Source of the DNA: Plasmodiophora brassicae
Lineage: Eukaryota > Endomyxa: Phytomyxea > Phytomyxea > Plasmodiophorida
DNA: 64,000 nt
Direction: 5' to 3'
Assembly: GCA_036867785.1 (NCBI GenBank)
Contig: CP145413.1
Span: 744,001 to 808,000, forward strand
The position numbers and the translations under genes were made by a program. Shown one piece after another: positions 1 through 12,755 of the stretch; position 1 is the stretch's first letter, and each line of letters opens with the position of its first letter. A model generated the notes under the pieces. The model had not been told where the DNA came from. It was given only the letters and a program-made list of their open reading frames with translations, and searched no databases.

Positions 1-1773
1 TTCAAGCAGGTTGAAGCGAAGTTTGACAACCTGAAGCAGACTGCAGGTGTTGCTCACCACGCACTGGCATTCCAATGCTTGTACAAGGACCTTCAAAGAC
101 TTGACCCATTGTACAGACTCAATCCGGCCCGCTTGGCGGAAAAGTTCCGCCTCTCGTTGAACCCTGCGCTCTCCGAAGCGCTGTTCTTCTACAACTTCAG
201 AGACTACGACAAAGTTCTCGAGATGGCGGCTCATCTTGAGTCGAAATATCCAATCGCCGCCATCAACGCTGGCGGTGATGCAAGGGCACAACCCCTGACT
301 TGCCATTATTGTCACGAGGTTGGGCATTTTATTGCGTCCTGCCCGAAGAGGCCACCGTGCCCGCACTGTCATAAGGTTGGCCACCGCTCATCGCTGTGTC
401 CCGAGCGGTCCGGCAACCCTCTCCACGTCACTGATCTGTTCCTTATGACGTCTCCCTCAATACCACATCTGTTGGTATCGGTACGCCTCGTTATCGGCTC
501 ACGCCGTGTCAACGCTATCGCCCTGTTAGACTGTGGTGCGACTTCCAACTTCATCGACTGGTCGTTCTGTCGTCACCATGAAATACCGGTTCGCTCTAAA
601 TCGCGTGCCATTCCTGTTCGCGTCATCGACGGGCGACACCTGTCTCCAGTAACTCAGGAAACCGTCCCGCTACGTGCTACCGTCGACGGATGTTTCGACA
701 GCGATGTCGTCCTGAACATGATCCACTCGCCTCAACACCCTATCATTCTTGGGCTGCCTTGGTTGGCGGATACAAACCCAGATATCGATTGGCGTCAGCG
801 CCGCCTACAGCGCCGCGGAGGAACCCTCGTTGGGATGTCACGCCGTACAGGAGACGTCCATGAGTCTGGGTCCTTCGTCTCTTCGGCGGGACCATTTGCA
901 ACAGTAAAGCGCGGGGATAGTCTCTCAGCTGGGGTCTCGCCTCCTGCACGAAGCGTTCCTGCGCTTGCGTGTGCCATCCCTTCAGCTGAATCACTCGAAA
1001 CGTTGCCGCTTACATCCGTGTTTGTCGACGGCAAGCTGGCTTCTGTAGCTAACGACGACCACCCGGAGTGCCACATTGCCATTGCTGCCGTCGACGACAG
1101 GCCGAGTCCTTCCGCTTTCGATTATGGTAGCATCCCGGGGGGTCGCCGCCTTCAATGCTACTGTTGCCCCCAGCCGCACCGATCTCTTATCATTGACCCG
1201 TTCAGGCTCCGAGTCCACGCCCCTTATGTCCTCCTTCCGGAACTTGGGCCCCGTTCGACGAGGGGTGAGACGGTCTCTCCCGCCGCCTCCGCCGCCTCCC
1301 TCCAATGATGGCTTCCGAGACGGCCACAGCCTCAATCTTCTGATGTTCGCAACCTTTGTCGCCCTGACCTGGCTCCTAGTTGGGTGGCCGTATTTTCCAA
1401 TAGCACAGCTGTGTACGAGCGCCTCTGCGGAGCCCCCGCCCTTGAATGCGCCCGCCGAGTCCTTCTTTGCACATTTTGCTACGTTCGAGGATGACCAGGC
1501 CTCATCAACCTCGATCGCGTTTCTCAACCCCGATCTCATGTTCCTGGACGCCGCCGCACGTGTGTTTGCCCACAAGCTACATCGACGACAGAGTCTTTCA
1601 CCCCAATTCCTTAGCGAAGTTGATTTCGTTCATTGGACACCTGACGCCCTGACTCGTCGACTGGAGTACAGACTGTCGCCTAATGATGAAGCAGTTCTTG
1701 CTAGGCCTCACCAAATGCTTCCACCCAGACAAGCCCGCAGCCCGTTCCCGGTGCGGCTAAAAGGGGACTATTA
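1..1773 (+). mobile_element. Ty3/gypsy relic: gag zinc knuckles and protease, cut by the window edge
   Basis: The frame from about 79 has the end of a gag capsid region, then two CCHC zinc knuckles in tandem (about 300-420) and an aspartic protease core DCGATSNF (about 530-550). The core reads like that of element A at 27791 ([10 protein letters not shown]), so this is a diverged relative. Downstream, a hydrophobic stretch (about 1337-1410) lies in the linker after the protease, and a short RNase H/connection-like piece (PDALTRR) precedes a polypurine tract AAAAGGGGACTATTA at 1759-1773. Most of pol is absent. It is an old, internally shortened copy with several breaks; its left end is outside the window. 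Confidence 0.8.
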
Positions 1774-1916
1774 TGTCACGACTGAGTCGTGTTGGCGACT
1801 CAGCCGGCACCAAATTGGGCTCCTTCGTAGCGCACTAGGTACAATAAACGTCCACGGCGCGGACCGACCTCAGTCGGTCAATCCGTGTGGTTGACTCATC
1901 GTGTTCGGTCGTCACA
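1774..1916 (+). repeat. LTR of the first gypsy relic
   Basis: It begins TGTCAC directly after the polypurine tract and ends GTCACA. It contains AATAAA and an inverted repeat GACCGAC..GTCGGTC-like stem near its end, the same design as in the LTRs of elements A and D. The partner LTR would lie left of the window. Confidence 0.6.
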
Positions 1917-2185
1917 TTGTAGGTAACGGCGAATGGCCGTCAAGTTCTCCACGCGTTCATCGGCAGAAGGATTGGAGCTACCGTGTTTGCAAGGACGAGG
2001 GTCGCGTAGCTGAGGGTGGTAGCCGTAGTTCGCGAAGAAGGGAGACATTCCAGTGGACGAATGGTCGACGTTATTGTAAGAGAATTCGGCCAGCGGCAAT
2101 AATGGCTCCCAGTCGTCTTGCAGGTAGCACACATAACAGCGAAGGTATTGCTCTAATATCTGGTTGACGCGCTCGGTCTGGCCAT
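1917..2185 (-). mobile_element. Ty3/gypsy integrase fragment
   Basis: On the minus strand this reads as the catalytic-core end of a gypsy integrase: the [14 protein letters not shown] block, then QDDW and the [19 protein letters not shown] block, closely matching the integrase of element A. It is a fragment, cut at its upstream side by the copia element that begins at 2186. Confidence 0.8.
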
Positions 2186-2369
2186 TGAGAAGGACAATAA
2201 TGAAGTGGATGTATTACGTACGGCGTGTGCGGCGGACGTTACAGTGGCGACGTAGTCGCCGACGGTGTAACGGTTGCCAACGCCGGCGGGCACGGAGTCG
2301 CGGAGTGCGTGACGGCGTTCACGTGCTGCAGGCATGTGCTGCTGGTCGTAGTGGATACGTTGTTCGACA
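2186..2369 (-). repeat. LTR of copia copy 1 (3' side)
   Basis: 184 bp, starting TG and ending CA in both orientations, nearly identical to the LTRs at 16714, 21766 and 21971. Confidence 0.9.
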
Positions 2370-5300
2370 CGCCCCCTCCAGCAGCACACAGCCTGGGACT
2401 TGTGTCGATGATGCCGGCCAGGAGCAGGTTCGCATGATATGAGGTGCTGAGAGCGGGCTTCGTGAGGTAGTCTGCAGCCATCTCGGCGGACGGGCACTTG
2501 TGGACGACAATTAAAACTGGCCTCGACGGCCTCCCGGGTGTAGTGAAACTGCACCTCGATGTCCTTCGTGCGATCATCCATCCGACGATAGCCTGACCAG
2601 GCCTTCGCGCCTTGATTGTCCTCGTATACGATCGTCGGACTGGAGCGTGCGAAGCCGATTTCGGTCAGGAATGACCGGATCCAGGCCAGCTGGCGGGTAT
2701 CAGCACACAGCGACTTGATCTCTGCATGTGTGGACGATAAGCTAACTTTGACTGCGCCCAGGTCTTGGCGACGTGACTGCCAGTGCACGGGGCCGCCAGC
2801 CAGCAGGATGATGTGGCCGGAGCGCGACCGTCGCGTGTCAGGGTCGGATGCCCAATCAGCGTCGGCGTATGCGATCAGACGATCTTCGGGCTGGCGTTCG
2901 TATCGGATGCCGTGCGTCATGGTGCCGGCGAGGTACTTAAGAACGCGTTGCCCCGCACGCCAATGCTGGATGCCGGGATTCGAGGAGAATTGGGCCAGTA
3001 CATTCGTTATGTACGCGATGTCGGGACGGCATCGATGGGCGAGCCATGTCAGGCAGCCAATAAGTTTGAAGTACGGCTTGGTCGCCATTTCGTCGCGGTC
3101 GAGGTCGCTTTGTGGACTCATTGTCGTTGATAGGTGAACGCCAGGCTGGTGCGGCGTGTCGACCGGATGACAATGCGACATGTTGAAGTCGCTCAACACC
3201 TTCTCGATGTACTCGGCTTGGTCAAGGGTGATGGCGCCGGTGCCAGGTTCGCGTCGGATGCGCATGCCAAGCAGGGTCGACGGTTCACCTTGATCGGTGA
3301 TCTCGGCCATCGTGGAGAGCTTCTCGAGAACGGATTCCGCGAACGGGACGTCATTGTACGCCAGCAGACCGTCGTCGGTGTGCACCGACATGATCATGAA
3401 CTTTCCATCGCGATCGTACCGGAAGACGCAGGGGTCCGCGATGATCGATTCGAATCCGAGTGATAACAGCATCTCCCGAAGCGTCTTGTACCAACGTTCG
3501 GCGCCTTGTTTCGTTCCATAAAGGGCCTTTTGCAGTTGACGAACTCGGTACGGGACGTGATGATCGGTGATCCGGCTGACGAATGTAAACATCATGGAGC
3601 ATGTCGGCGTTCAGGTATGCGGCCACCCAGTCGACCTGGCGAAGATGCAGGCCGTGCTGCGCCGCGAGCGCTAGGATAACGAGGAACGCAGTGGCACGGG
3701 CGGTCGGCGCGAACGTATCGTCGAAGTCGATGCCGGGGCGTTGTCGGAAGCCCTGAGCACAGAGTCGGGCGGTGAACTTGCGGATGCCACCGTTGCCACT
3801 GAGCGAGGACTTCACTCGGAACACCCACTTGGCGCCAACAGCGATCTTACTTTTCGGCAGGTCGATTAGCGGGCCGAACGTGTCCTTGGCGTCCAGTGTT
3901 GCCATCTGGGTGACGGCGGCGTCCCACCAGTGACCATCGAAAGGTGATGAGAGGGCATCGGCCATTGAGTTGGGTACGGGAATGTCGGTCGCTTTCAGCT
4001 TCGACAGGTCGGGTCGTGGTAGACGGGCTGGGTCGATCGGGGCGGATACCTTGGCTCGACATGCCTTGGCAGCGGCGCCGCGAGATGTCGGACGGTTGGA
4101 CCTGATGGCCTGATTGATCAGACGGCGCTCCTCAACCTGCTGCCAATGCCGGATCAGTCGGCGGGAGCGACGAGGAGGGCGCTGTGTCGGGGACGTTATG
4201 GTCGGATTCTGGAACCAGGCGTCGACCGTCGAGGACCACCGTGTCGACGAACGATTGGCCGCCTCCGGCGCTTTCCACCATTCACCAGGCGGTTGACGAC
4301 GACGATTCGATCGGCGAGGGCGTGGCACGTCGATGACATTGTGGTCAACGATATCAGCAGCATCGGAATTGTCGTGGACGTCGGGATCGGCAGCTTCGTT
4401 GGGAGAGTCGTTGCTGGACGCCGAACCTTCGTAGTCGGGATCATCTTCAGCGTCATCATCATCTTCGTCGGTGGATACGTCATCAGGAGACGGTGAGCGC
4501 GACGGTCGGACGATCTCGGAAGGCGATGACGCAGCGGCAGGTGACGGAGGCTCGGGAGGGGATGCTGCGAGAGAGGATGCTGACGTCGATGGTAGAGGTG
4601 CCATGACGGCGTCGGAAGAGACGGGCGTCGGGACGATCGTGTCAACGTTCGGCGCAGAGCTCGACTCGGGACTGGACGGTGGCGCTGATGATGAACTAGC
4701 AGGGCTGGATCTTCCAAAGCCGAATGTGAACGAGGTCTCCAGGAACTCGGCAGTCGTGCTCTCGAACGTGTCTTCCCGGTCCACGTCGTAGAACCGCCAA
4801 GCCTTCATCCCGGGCGTGAAACCGATGAACACAGCGCGAACACGACGAGGCTCCAACTTGCTCGGCTTCTTCGTGGCTGGATGTGGTCGCATGTCATAGG
4901 CATCGCAACCGTAGACACGAAGGGCCGAGATGTTAGGTAGGGCGCGACGAGCAGCCTCGAACGATGTGCGACGCCCGGGAAGGACTGATCTCGGGTGGAT
5001 GTTGTACAGTATCGCAGAGTAGGACAGCGGCCAGGGCCACGTGGAGGCAGGCATGCTAGAGTGGCACCGGATTGAGCTTTCGATACCGCAGAGCGTGTAG
5101 TTGACGCTTTCAGCGCGGCCGTTCTGCTCGGGCGTGTACGGGACAGATTTGCGGTGCAGGATGCCGGACTCGTTGTAGAACAGGACGCACGCCTTGGAGT
5201 TGTACTCGCCGCCACCGTCAGTCTGGAACGTCCGGATACCACGTCCTTCCTGGTTGCGAAGACGCGCGTCATAGTCCTTGATGACGTCGAGCGCCTCCGA

Positions 5301-7233
5301 TTTGCGACGTAGCAGATAGACGGACAGGTACCGAGAGGAATCGTCCAGCATGGTCTGGTAGTACTCAAAGCCGCCGACACCGACGACAGGCCATCGTCCG
5401 GACAGATCGCTATGGTCGAGATCGCCAACACGACGCGCGCGCGACGTACTGGGAGGGAATGATGACCGTTTGCCCTTGGCGAGTAAACATGCAGCGCATG
5501 GACATCGATCTTGCGGCCTCGGGATTGGCCCGTCGAACTTCATGCCACGACAACGTTTGTGCAGGATGCGCAGGTTGCCGTAACCCAGGTGGCCGGTTCG
5601 AGCGTGCCAGACAGCTGGAGCTGCGGCGGTGACCTTAGCGACGCGGCATGAGACGCTGGATGCGATCAAGGAGCAGACTCGGGCGGAATGAAGTGTGCCG
5701 GGCGCGGAGGTTGGAGCGGATAATGGAATCCGGTACAGGTTATCGTGTCCTCGTTGACTGACGGCCACTGGCTGACCGACGGGCGCCGTCCAGTTGGCCC
5801 CCGAGTAGATCTTCGCGGTATCGCCGTCGAACACGATCTTGTGACCTGATCTGGTGAGCTGGCCAACTGATACTAGCGCTTGGCCAAGTCGGGGAACGTG
5901 CAGCGAATCGATACTCGTCGCCTGGACATCCATGCCGAATGACGTCACGCCTCGACCGGAAGTGGTCGTACGCGACAGATCGGCTAGCTCAACTTCCGGT
6001 CCGGTGCCTTGGCGATAGCAGCTGAGATGTCGGCGCATGGGCGTCATCGTCGTGGAACACGCTGAGTCCAGTAGGCCTACTGAGTTCGCGTACACGTCGA
6101 TGGCGTGGCGTGCCGACAAAGCACGCATCGGCTCGGGCGCCGGATCGACCGGATGAGCGCCAGACGTTGGATACTCGTTGGACGTTGGTGAGGATGTATT
6201 GGTTTTCGCGTTGCTGTCGCGGTACCAGATGTGTCGTTGCAGCGTGCATTCGCCGTTAGTGTGCTTGGATCCGGGATGGAAGACGCAGGACTCGTTGCGT
6301 CGTGGTCCACGGGGACGCGTCGATGTGGCGCAACTGGAGCGGTTGGCCGTTTGGAACGCGTCGTGTCGGTCCCGCACGTCTTGGACCCTGATCTCCTCGC
6401 TTGTCAACGACCCGACGACCTCGGAGACACTGGGCAGCGTGTCCAGAGCACGATTGTGCAGGCCAGCGACGACGGCGTCGAGATCGGATGATGCGTTGGC
6501 CAAGATGAGGACGGCGACCAATGCGTCGGTGAGGGACAGCATCTCGGTCGGTACCGTCGACCGGACGCGATGAGCCGCTGCTTGAACTCGGGCGGCGTAC
6601 GTGGCGACCGACTCGCCGGGCATGTGCTGGACCGTGACGAGGTCGCGGACGGCGCGCACGACCGATGCCAGCGACGATGGGCTGTACGCCTGGAACAGCA
6701 CGCGCCAGCACTTGGCAGCCGAGCCTGCCTGAAACAAAGACAACGCGGACGCGATCTTGTGGTCCAGCATGTGGACGAGTACAATCTCGCGCGCGGCTGC
6801 CTCGAGAGCTGGGTCGTGTGCCGTACCGGTTGTCGCAGTCGGCGAGCCATCTTCGTTGATCCCGATGACGTCCGCGTACCCACGATTGCGAAACCAGAGT
6901 GCAGCTGTCTGAACCCAGGACGTGAACGAGTCGGGAGTACCGTCGAACTTGGGCATGGGCAGTCGGCCTGCGTCGCTTCGGCTGTGCGCCTCGGCGATGA
7001 TCGGCATGGCCGGGGTCGATGGACAGCTGGTCGGACGCGCCAGCTGCTGCTGCAGGACACGGAGACGGTCGATCTTCTCCTGCCTGGCGATCGTTGCCTC
7101 CGCTTCGGCAATTCGGGTGTCGATCTCCTCGAGCGACAGATGACGCAGCGGGTCGTCATCTGTGTTAGGCGTCGCCTGGCGCTCGGCCATGGCGAGTAGA
7201 GGCTTAGCGCCTGCGCCTATACGACTGTTAATC

Positions 7234-7417
7234 TGAGAAAGACAATAATGGAGTGGATGTATTACGTACGGCGTGTGCGGCGGACGTTACAGTGGCGACG
7301 TAGTCGCCGACGGTGTAACGGTTGCCAACGCCGGCGGGCACGGAGTCGCGGAGTGCGTGACGGCGTTCACGTGCTGCAGGCATGTGCTGCTGGTCGTAGT
7401 GGATACGTTGTTCGACA
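7234..7417 (-). repeat. LTR of copia copy 1 (5' side)
   Basis: 184-bp partner LTR, immediately preceded on the plus strand by TACGACTGTTAATC, the complement of the family primer-binding site. Confidence 0.9.
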
Positions 7418-7951
7418 GATACGAGCATGATCATGATCATGGTCCTCAATAATTGTGGGCCCGGTTCTCAAATAATTGGGACCATTGCAACTGGTTTGCA
7501 TGCAAGTCATGGAATCAATCAACCTGGTTGTTATGCGATCATGCAACCACGGTTTATGGCGCTCCTCTGAGAGGCCATCACGCTATTCGATGGGTAGTCA
7601 CACAGGTGGCCTCATCAATATCGTTGTGTCACGGGACATTCGGCAGCATCCGTTAAGTCACTCGTCACCGCAGATTTGACTCTGGTCAGGGCGTTCTGAC
7701 TATCGAGACTCTGTTGCGCTGGGGGTCCACGCATCTGTGTCGGCCGCTGAGCTAGGTGAATGATACTTTTCGGGTGTATATGGACCGGGCTCCACCCATC
7801 TGGGTCGAGCGCCCCATCGCCGATGTTTTCGTCAGTTCATGTATCTCCATCTCGGCTGGCTGTGGCAAGGGTGTCCGTAAATGGATTTTCCACCGATTTT
7901 TCCCATGGGGTTACAAGGTGGTTTTTAGTGAGTATTGGGTGATTCCGAGTC
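7418..7951. other. Unassigned stretch
   Basis: No convincing coding region, tRNA or transposon end is visible here. An imperfect inverted repeat around CAATAATTG (about 7441-7486) lies near the copia end but is too weak to name. Confidence 0.3.
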
Positions 7952-8215
7952 TCACAAGTGGGAGATGCCGGGGTTCGACGAGAATTGGGCGAGGACGTTC
8001 GTGATATACGCGATATCCGGACGGCATCGATGGGCGAGCCATGTCAAGCATCCGATGAGCTTCAGGTAGGGTTTGTTCGCCATGTCGTCCCGTTCGATGT
8101 CCGTCTGTGGACTCATCGATTTCGTCAGGTGAACGCCAGGTTGATGTGGCGTGTCGACCGGGTGACAATGTGACATGTTGAAGTCGCCCAACACCTTGTC
8201 GATGTACTCGGCCTG
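7952..8215 (-). mobile_element. Ty1/copia pol fragment (RT to RNase H)
   Basis: The minus strand encodes the block HCHPVDTPHQPGVHL followed by YLKLIGCLTWLAHRCRPDIAY, matching the end of the RT region in copia copies 1 and 2 but with several substitutions. It comes from a separate, related element. Only about 260 bp remain. Confidence 0.85.
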
Positions 8216-9024
8216 TGTAGAAATGGGCCGGCTATTTATGGCTCATTCCCCACATCAGCCTGACTCTGGTGACGTCACTGCATGACATCACCAGCTATTC
8301 CCCCACTGGCACCTCTGTTGACACTGTCACGGCTACTAGCATGATGCCACACAGGCCCAGTATGGCCTGTGATCCAGCGAGTTCTATTAAAGGAGTTCAC
8401 TATTCTGGGAAAAGACCTCAAAGCTAGCTTTAGTGGTTCTCGACCTTAGCATTACTACGAGACTTCTACCCAAGTTGCACATAAGCCAGTATCGGCATGG
8501 CGGTCAACGCACAAGTAAGCGACGCGTTCATGCTGCCGAGCACGAAGAAGCTCGATGCGCCGTCGATCCAAAGGCTGCAAGAACAGTACGACAAGTACTG
8601 TGCTGTCGTTACCGATCGGGAACGGCAGCGTCCTGCGAGCCAGAGGGTCAAGCCGCAGTCGGTTGTCCACTGCTTCACGGCCGCGCAATTGAAGCTGATC
8701 GCGTTGGACGAACTAGAGTTGGTCTCCGTAGACGACCTGACGGAGACCACTCTCAAGCAGTGGATGGTCGACACGATCAACGACTTGCGAGACGGCCATG
8801 GACTGCAGCCGTACGAGATGGCGGACAGGTTGGCGAGCCATGTTTACATGAATGTCAACCTGGCCACCTTGCGGGACATGATCCAGTCGGTGCTGGAGTC
8901 GCTCAACGAGCACGAGCACCGTCTGGGTTATGATCTGCGGTCCAGCGTGGGGGGGGGGGGGGGGTGGTTTATCACTTTCTTCTCCTTATCGCAATACCGA
9001 TTCAACCGCATCGATGCGACCTAA
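8216..9024 (+). mobile_element. LTR-element gag relic (element E-like)
   Basis: The plus-strand frame from 8497 opens MAVNAQVSDAF and has the general layout of the gag of element E at 39712 (a PFMP-like start, a long helical region, a block ending in an LxxWM motif). 8216-8496 begins TGTGTAG, contains a TGACGTCA palindrome and a TATTAAA box, and may be remains of an LTR/leader; this is weak. The reading frame degenerates after a run of 16 G at 8949-8964. Similarity to E is by eye and modest. Confidence 0.45.
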
Positions 9025-10010
9025 AACGTCCCGGCACAGTACGACACGAGCGCTCTGCACATACTGACAGACACTGCGGAAGGAGCGCAGTGTCGACCTC
9101 CTCAGCAGGTGCTCCACAAATCCGTTGGTAACCCGTTCAGTGGACAGTCCATTACGCTCTGCCCTCTTCAAGCAAGCGTCGGAGCTCGGCCGCCTCTGCA
9201 AACGCGACCTTTCCCGCCAACTTTCCCACCTGCAGATACTCCCACAAGTACCCCCATTCCAACGGTCACCTGCGGCTGGGAGCTGATAGACATCCGACTT
9301 CCGGTAAAGGCGTCGACCTCGTTAACATCACTTTACAAACTCCCATCGTATTCTACTCACCCCTTTCCTCACTTACGTCATCGAAATCATCTCTCGTCCG
9401 TTTTTGCCCACTCGTCCACCGTCACCCACCGCACGCCGGGGCGCGTTTCAAATCGGCCGCCTCCACGCATTTTGCGGCGCTTGAGCCCGCGCCTGGGGCG
9501 CTTGAGCAACTACTACTCCGTTTCATCTGAGACCGATCCCACGGCGTTTTTCGTTCCAACAGAAGAGTCTGATTCGTGCATTCATGCCCGGCACTAAAAC
9601 GTTTGGCGCTCGAACGACGTCACTTTGGCACCTAGAGCCTGCCGTGCATTCTCATGAGACGTCGATTCCTTCCGCACAGCCTTGCTGATCTTTCTCTTGG
9701 CACTGCGGAGCGCAGATTCGTCGCAGTGGATAGCTACCGGAACCATGTTGTGTCGTCGCAGGTGCACTTTGTGTATGTGTGGATGTACTCGGGCAAGTTC
9801 TGTCATCGGCAAGTGTTCCAGGCCATCGGGAGAAGGTTCGAATCGAACTCTCGCTCTATTCCAGGAACGTTCGACGGTTGCGTAAGCGCTGTGTTCCTCG
9901 GAAGGTTCCGAAGCTGTGCGAGGGCATGGGCGTCAGCCATCGGGCAATCGATAAACAGTTCATTCCCATTTCAACTCGGTTCTGAGTGAGAGTCCCAATG
10001 TCTCAAGGCC
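9025..10010. other. Unassigned stretch with no recognisable gene
   Basis: Several short open frames exist on both strands, none with motifs I recognise. A plus frame at 9109-9597 is proline/serine/threonine rich and looks like non-coding GC-rich sequence. Probably decayed transposon DNA between two gag relics. Confidence 0.3.
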
Positions 10011-11106
10011 ATGTCGGGCGAGCATGGAGCGGTTGTCGGGCAAGGACCGAGGAAGAGCGTTTGGATGATGCTCGAGGAAGTCGGAGAATCGTTTGTGAAG
10101 GACTACATCACTGACCCTGTAGGGCCTGACCACCGAGACGTGAGTCTGCTGAAGCCCGTGATCCGCAGCGTCAACATCCTGAAGGCATGCAAGGCCAATT
10201 GGACAAAGGTGGTGAGGAAGTTGGGCATCGATGACAGGGACATGATGGTCATGGAGGTCCTCGTGGCGACTGTTGCCAGCGATGAGCACCTGAACGGGGA
10301 TTGGAGGAAGTTCTTTCTCGAGACAGAGCAAAGGGGTCGTGCAAATGGTTCAGAGGAGAACAGGAAACGATAACCACGAGAACGCCTGAGGTCAAGCCGA
10401 AGGACCTGGGCCTAAGGACAGAGATCACCAAGTACTCAGGGCCAGAGAAACCAGTGTGCTGGTGGTTTGACTCGTTCGAGGACATCATGCGCAGGTCCAA
10501 TGTTGGGCCCGAGCAGTGGAGCATGTTCTTGGACAATGCAATCCTGGACAAGACAGACTGTGTACGAGATTCATAAGAAACTATTGTACACGCGCAACAT
10601 CACCTGGTCATACGAGGAGACCAAGATGCACATGGCGACAAGTTTTGATGATGAAGCTGGAATAAGCAGCAAGGCAGAAAAGGTGCAGCAGCCTTTCAGA
10701 TCAGGTGGGAACCCATGATGATCATCCAGTTCTTGGAAAAGGATATCGACATGCCGGACCAGCTACAGATCAGCCTTCTGAAGGACAAGATGCATGACCG
10801 ATACCGCCTGTCGGTGGAGACGTTCCAGGCCGCGGAGGAGCTGTTCAGGTTCTGCATCAGGCAGGACACGAAGCACGGAGGCAAGGCAGACAAGAAGACG
10901 ATTTTACGAGGGAGAAATACATTCAAGAAGGCGCTGTGATGTTTACCCTCAAGAGTGGCAAGAAGGTCGACCTCAGCAAGATCAAGTGCCGACATTGCGG
11001 CAAAAAGGGCCACTTCCAGTTCATGAAGGACAAGTGTCCGAAGGCAGATGGAAGACAAGACCGCAGTGAAAACGAGGAGGATGGCACGGAGACCTCCATA
11101 GTTCAT
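10011..11106 (+). mobile_element. Gag relic with zinc knuckle
   Basis: Several short plus-strand frames in series look like a decayed gag: helical blocks around 10011-10370 and 10400-10570, another at 10715-10939, and a zinc knuckle CRHCGKKGH near 10985-11037 with a fourth cysteine (spacing C-X2-C-X4-H-X6-C, longer than the usual CCHC). It ends just before the LTR of element D. Family assignment below LTR retroelement is uncertain. It carries several breaks. Confidence 0.55.
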
Positions 11107-11233
11107 TGTAACGACTGAACGGGCGCGCTGGCAGATGGCGCCCCAAATGGCGCCGACACCCGACGGCAATAAAGTCCGAGACGACCGCGGACCGACGGCA
11201 GTCGGTCAACGCGTGAGTCAGTTGAACCTGACA
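11107..11233 (+). repeat. Element D left LTR
   Basis: 127 bp, TGTAACG to ACCTGACA, with AATAAA and the hairpin GACCGAC-GGCA-GTCGGTC. The 14 nt after it (TTGATCGACTGCCG within 11233-11250) pair with that hairpin arm with one G:T, suggesting self-priming. Confidence 0.8.
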
Positions 11234-12439
11234 GTTTGATCGACTGCCGACCACCATGCCGGTGACGCGGGCAGCGGCCCGGACGACGAGCGACGACGAG
11301 CCCGCCGTGACGACGACGACGGACGAGCAGATGACGACGACGACGGACGAGCAGGTGACGACGATTAAGCCGGAGAGACACACGAGAACTTGGACGCGAT
11401 CATCGCGAGGGCGGTGGCGGACGCGCTGCGCGAGCAGAGAAAGGAATTTGATGAGATGCTCCGACAGGAGCGGGCGGAGCGGACGCGGATGACAGCGACC
11501 GAGGAACACCTCGTGGGCGCGCGAACAGTGAACGTGACCGTCGACATGCAGCAGTTCTCGGGCGACTTCGAGGTGGACGCCATCGCCGCCCGGGACTGGC
11601 TGGAGGTTTTCGCCGACTTTGCGGGGATTGACTTGCAGTCGCAGGAATCCTTGCCGCGCCCGGCCCGCAACCTGCTGTCGTCCCGGCTGGTCGGTGATGC
11701 GCGAGGGTTCTACTTCGCGACGGCACCGACGACGCCTGCCGAGCTGACAGCGTCGCTGCTTAGCGCCTTCCCCGAATCGTCACCCCGCGCAGCCAAGGAG
11801 GCGCTTGAGAAGTTTCGCCGGACCGCGCACAGCCTGGACACGCACGTCGTGCGGTTCCGGTGCCTATATCTTCGAGCCCGCCTGCTGAACCCGCGGGAAT
11901 GCGACTACATCGAGGAGACGCTAGCGGAATACTTTCGCAAATCAGTGCATGACGCGCTGGGCGTCGAACTGTACAAATGGCAGCTCGTTACCCTGGAAGC
12001 CATGGTCGCAAACACGTGGAGCCCGCGTTCCCGTTTGTCCCGGCGCAGGTGAACCAGCTGGCGGGCGGTCAACAGACGGCGTTGCTGACCGAGGAGGAGC
12101 GCGCGCGATGCTTGCGCGAAGGACGCTGCTTTCGGTGCCAGGCACACGGCCACCGGTCGCGCGACTGCCCCCTCCGTGCCCAGCCGGGAAACGGGGAAGC
12201 GAAGGCGAAGATGCGCCGCTGTACGTGGTCAAGGACATCCTCGATTCGCGATTCCGGAACGGACGCCTGTTCTACCTCCTCGATTGGGACGGATACCCGG
12301 CCTCGGAGCTGGACATGGGAACCGACCGCCTCCCTACGGGGCACCGGGTGACTCGACCGCGCAATCGCAGAATTCCTCGGACGCTACCCAGACAAGTCCG
12401 GGCCAGGCCGCAGACGTGGCAGGAATAGACCGAACCTGA

Positions 12440-12566
12440 TGTTACGCCAGAACGGGCGCGCTGGCAGATGGCGCTCCAAATGGCGCCGACGCCCGACGGC
12501 AATAAAGTCCGAGACGACCGCGGACCGACGGCAGTCGGTCAACGCGTGAGTCAGTTGAACCTGCCA
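12440..12566 (+). repeat. Element D right LTR
   Basis: 127-bp partner of 11107-11233, differing at a handful of positions, followed by the target duplication TTCAT. Confidence 0.8.
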
Positions 12567-12755
12567 TTCATGGTACCGCAGCGGGAACAAGACAACAAGT
12601 TGGCAACAAGCAAATGAATGATGATATGGATCCAGGACGACGCGACGCCGTACCACATCTGCAATGACAAAAGGGCATTCACTCAGATCACAGGCCACCA
12701 AGAGAGATTACTTGGAGGTGACAAGGATTACAATGGTTGCCAAGTGGAGGGCATC

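Larger units (their letters stand above)
2186..7417 (-). mobile_element. Ty1/copia element copy 1 (decayed)
   Basis: A 5.2-kb element with 184-bp LTRs at 2186-2369 and 7234-7417, a primer-binding site at 7220-7233 and a C-rich (minus-strand purine) tract at 2370-2379. The coding strand is minus: gag, protease, integrase, reverse transcriptase and RNase H in copia order, closely similar to the intact copy at 16714. The coding region has about three breaks and the two LTRs differ by a few bases. The flanking 5-mers (gccat and gatac) do not match, so the ends may have been reshuffled. Its 3' side lies in a gypsy integrase relic. Confidence 0.9.
11107..12566 (+). mobile_element. Element D: short gypsy derivative, gag plus chromodomain, no pol core
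   Basis: A 1.46-kb element with 127-bp LTRs and a perfect 5-bp target duplication TTCAT (11102-11106 and 12567-12571). Inside is a gag capsid region (about 11390-12050), a zinc knuckle CFRCQAHGHRSRDC (about 12125-12170) and then directly a chromodomain-like block (LYVVKDILDSRFRNGRL, then LDWDGYP), which in whole elements sits at the far end of pol. Protease, RT, RNase H and integrase are absent. Such a copy would need another element's enzymes. Breaks are several, so it is not recent. Confidence 0.85.

Noticed and set aside
7441-7486. Imperfect inverted repeat as a transposon end
   Set aside because: Arms match only partly, no target duplication or second end found.
9594-9812. Minus-strand frame as a transposase fragment
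   Set aside because: No catalytic or DNA-binding motif could be recognised; left unassigned.
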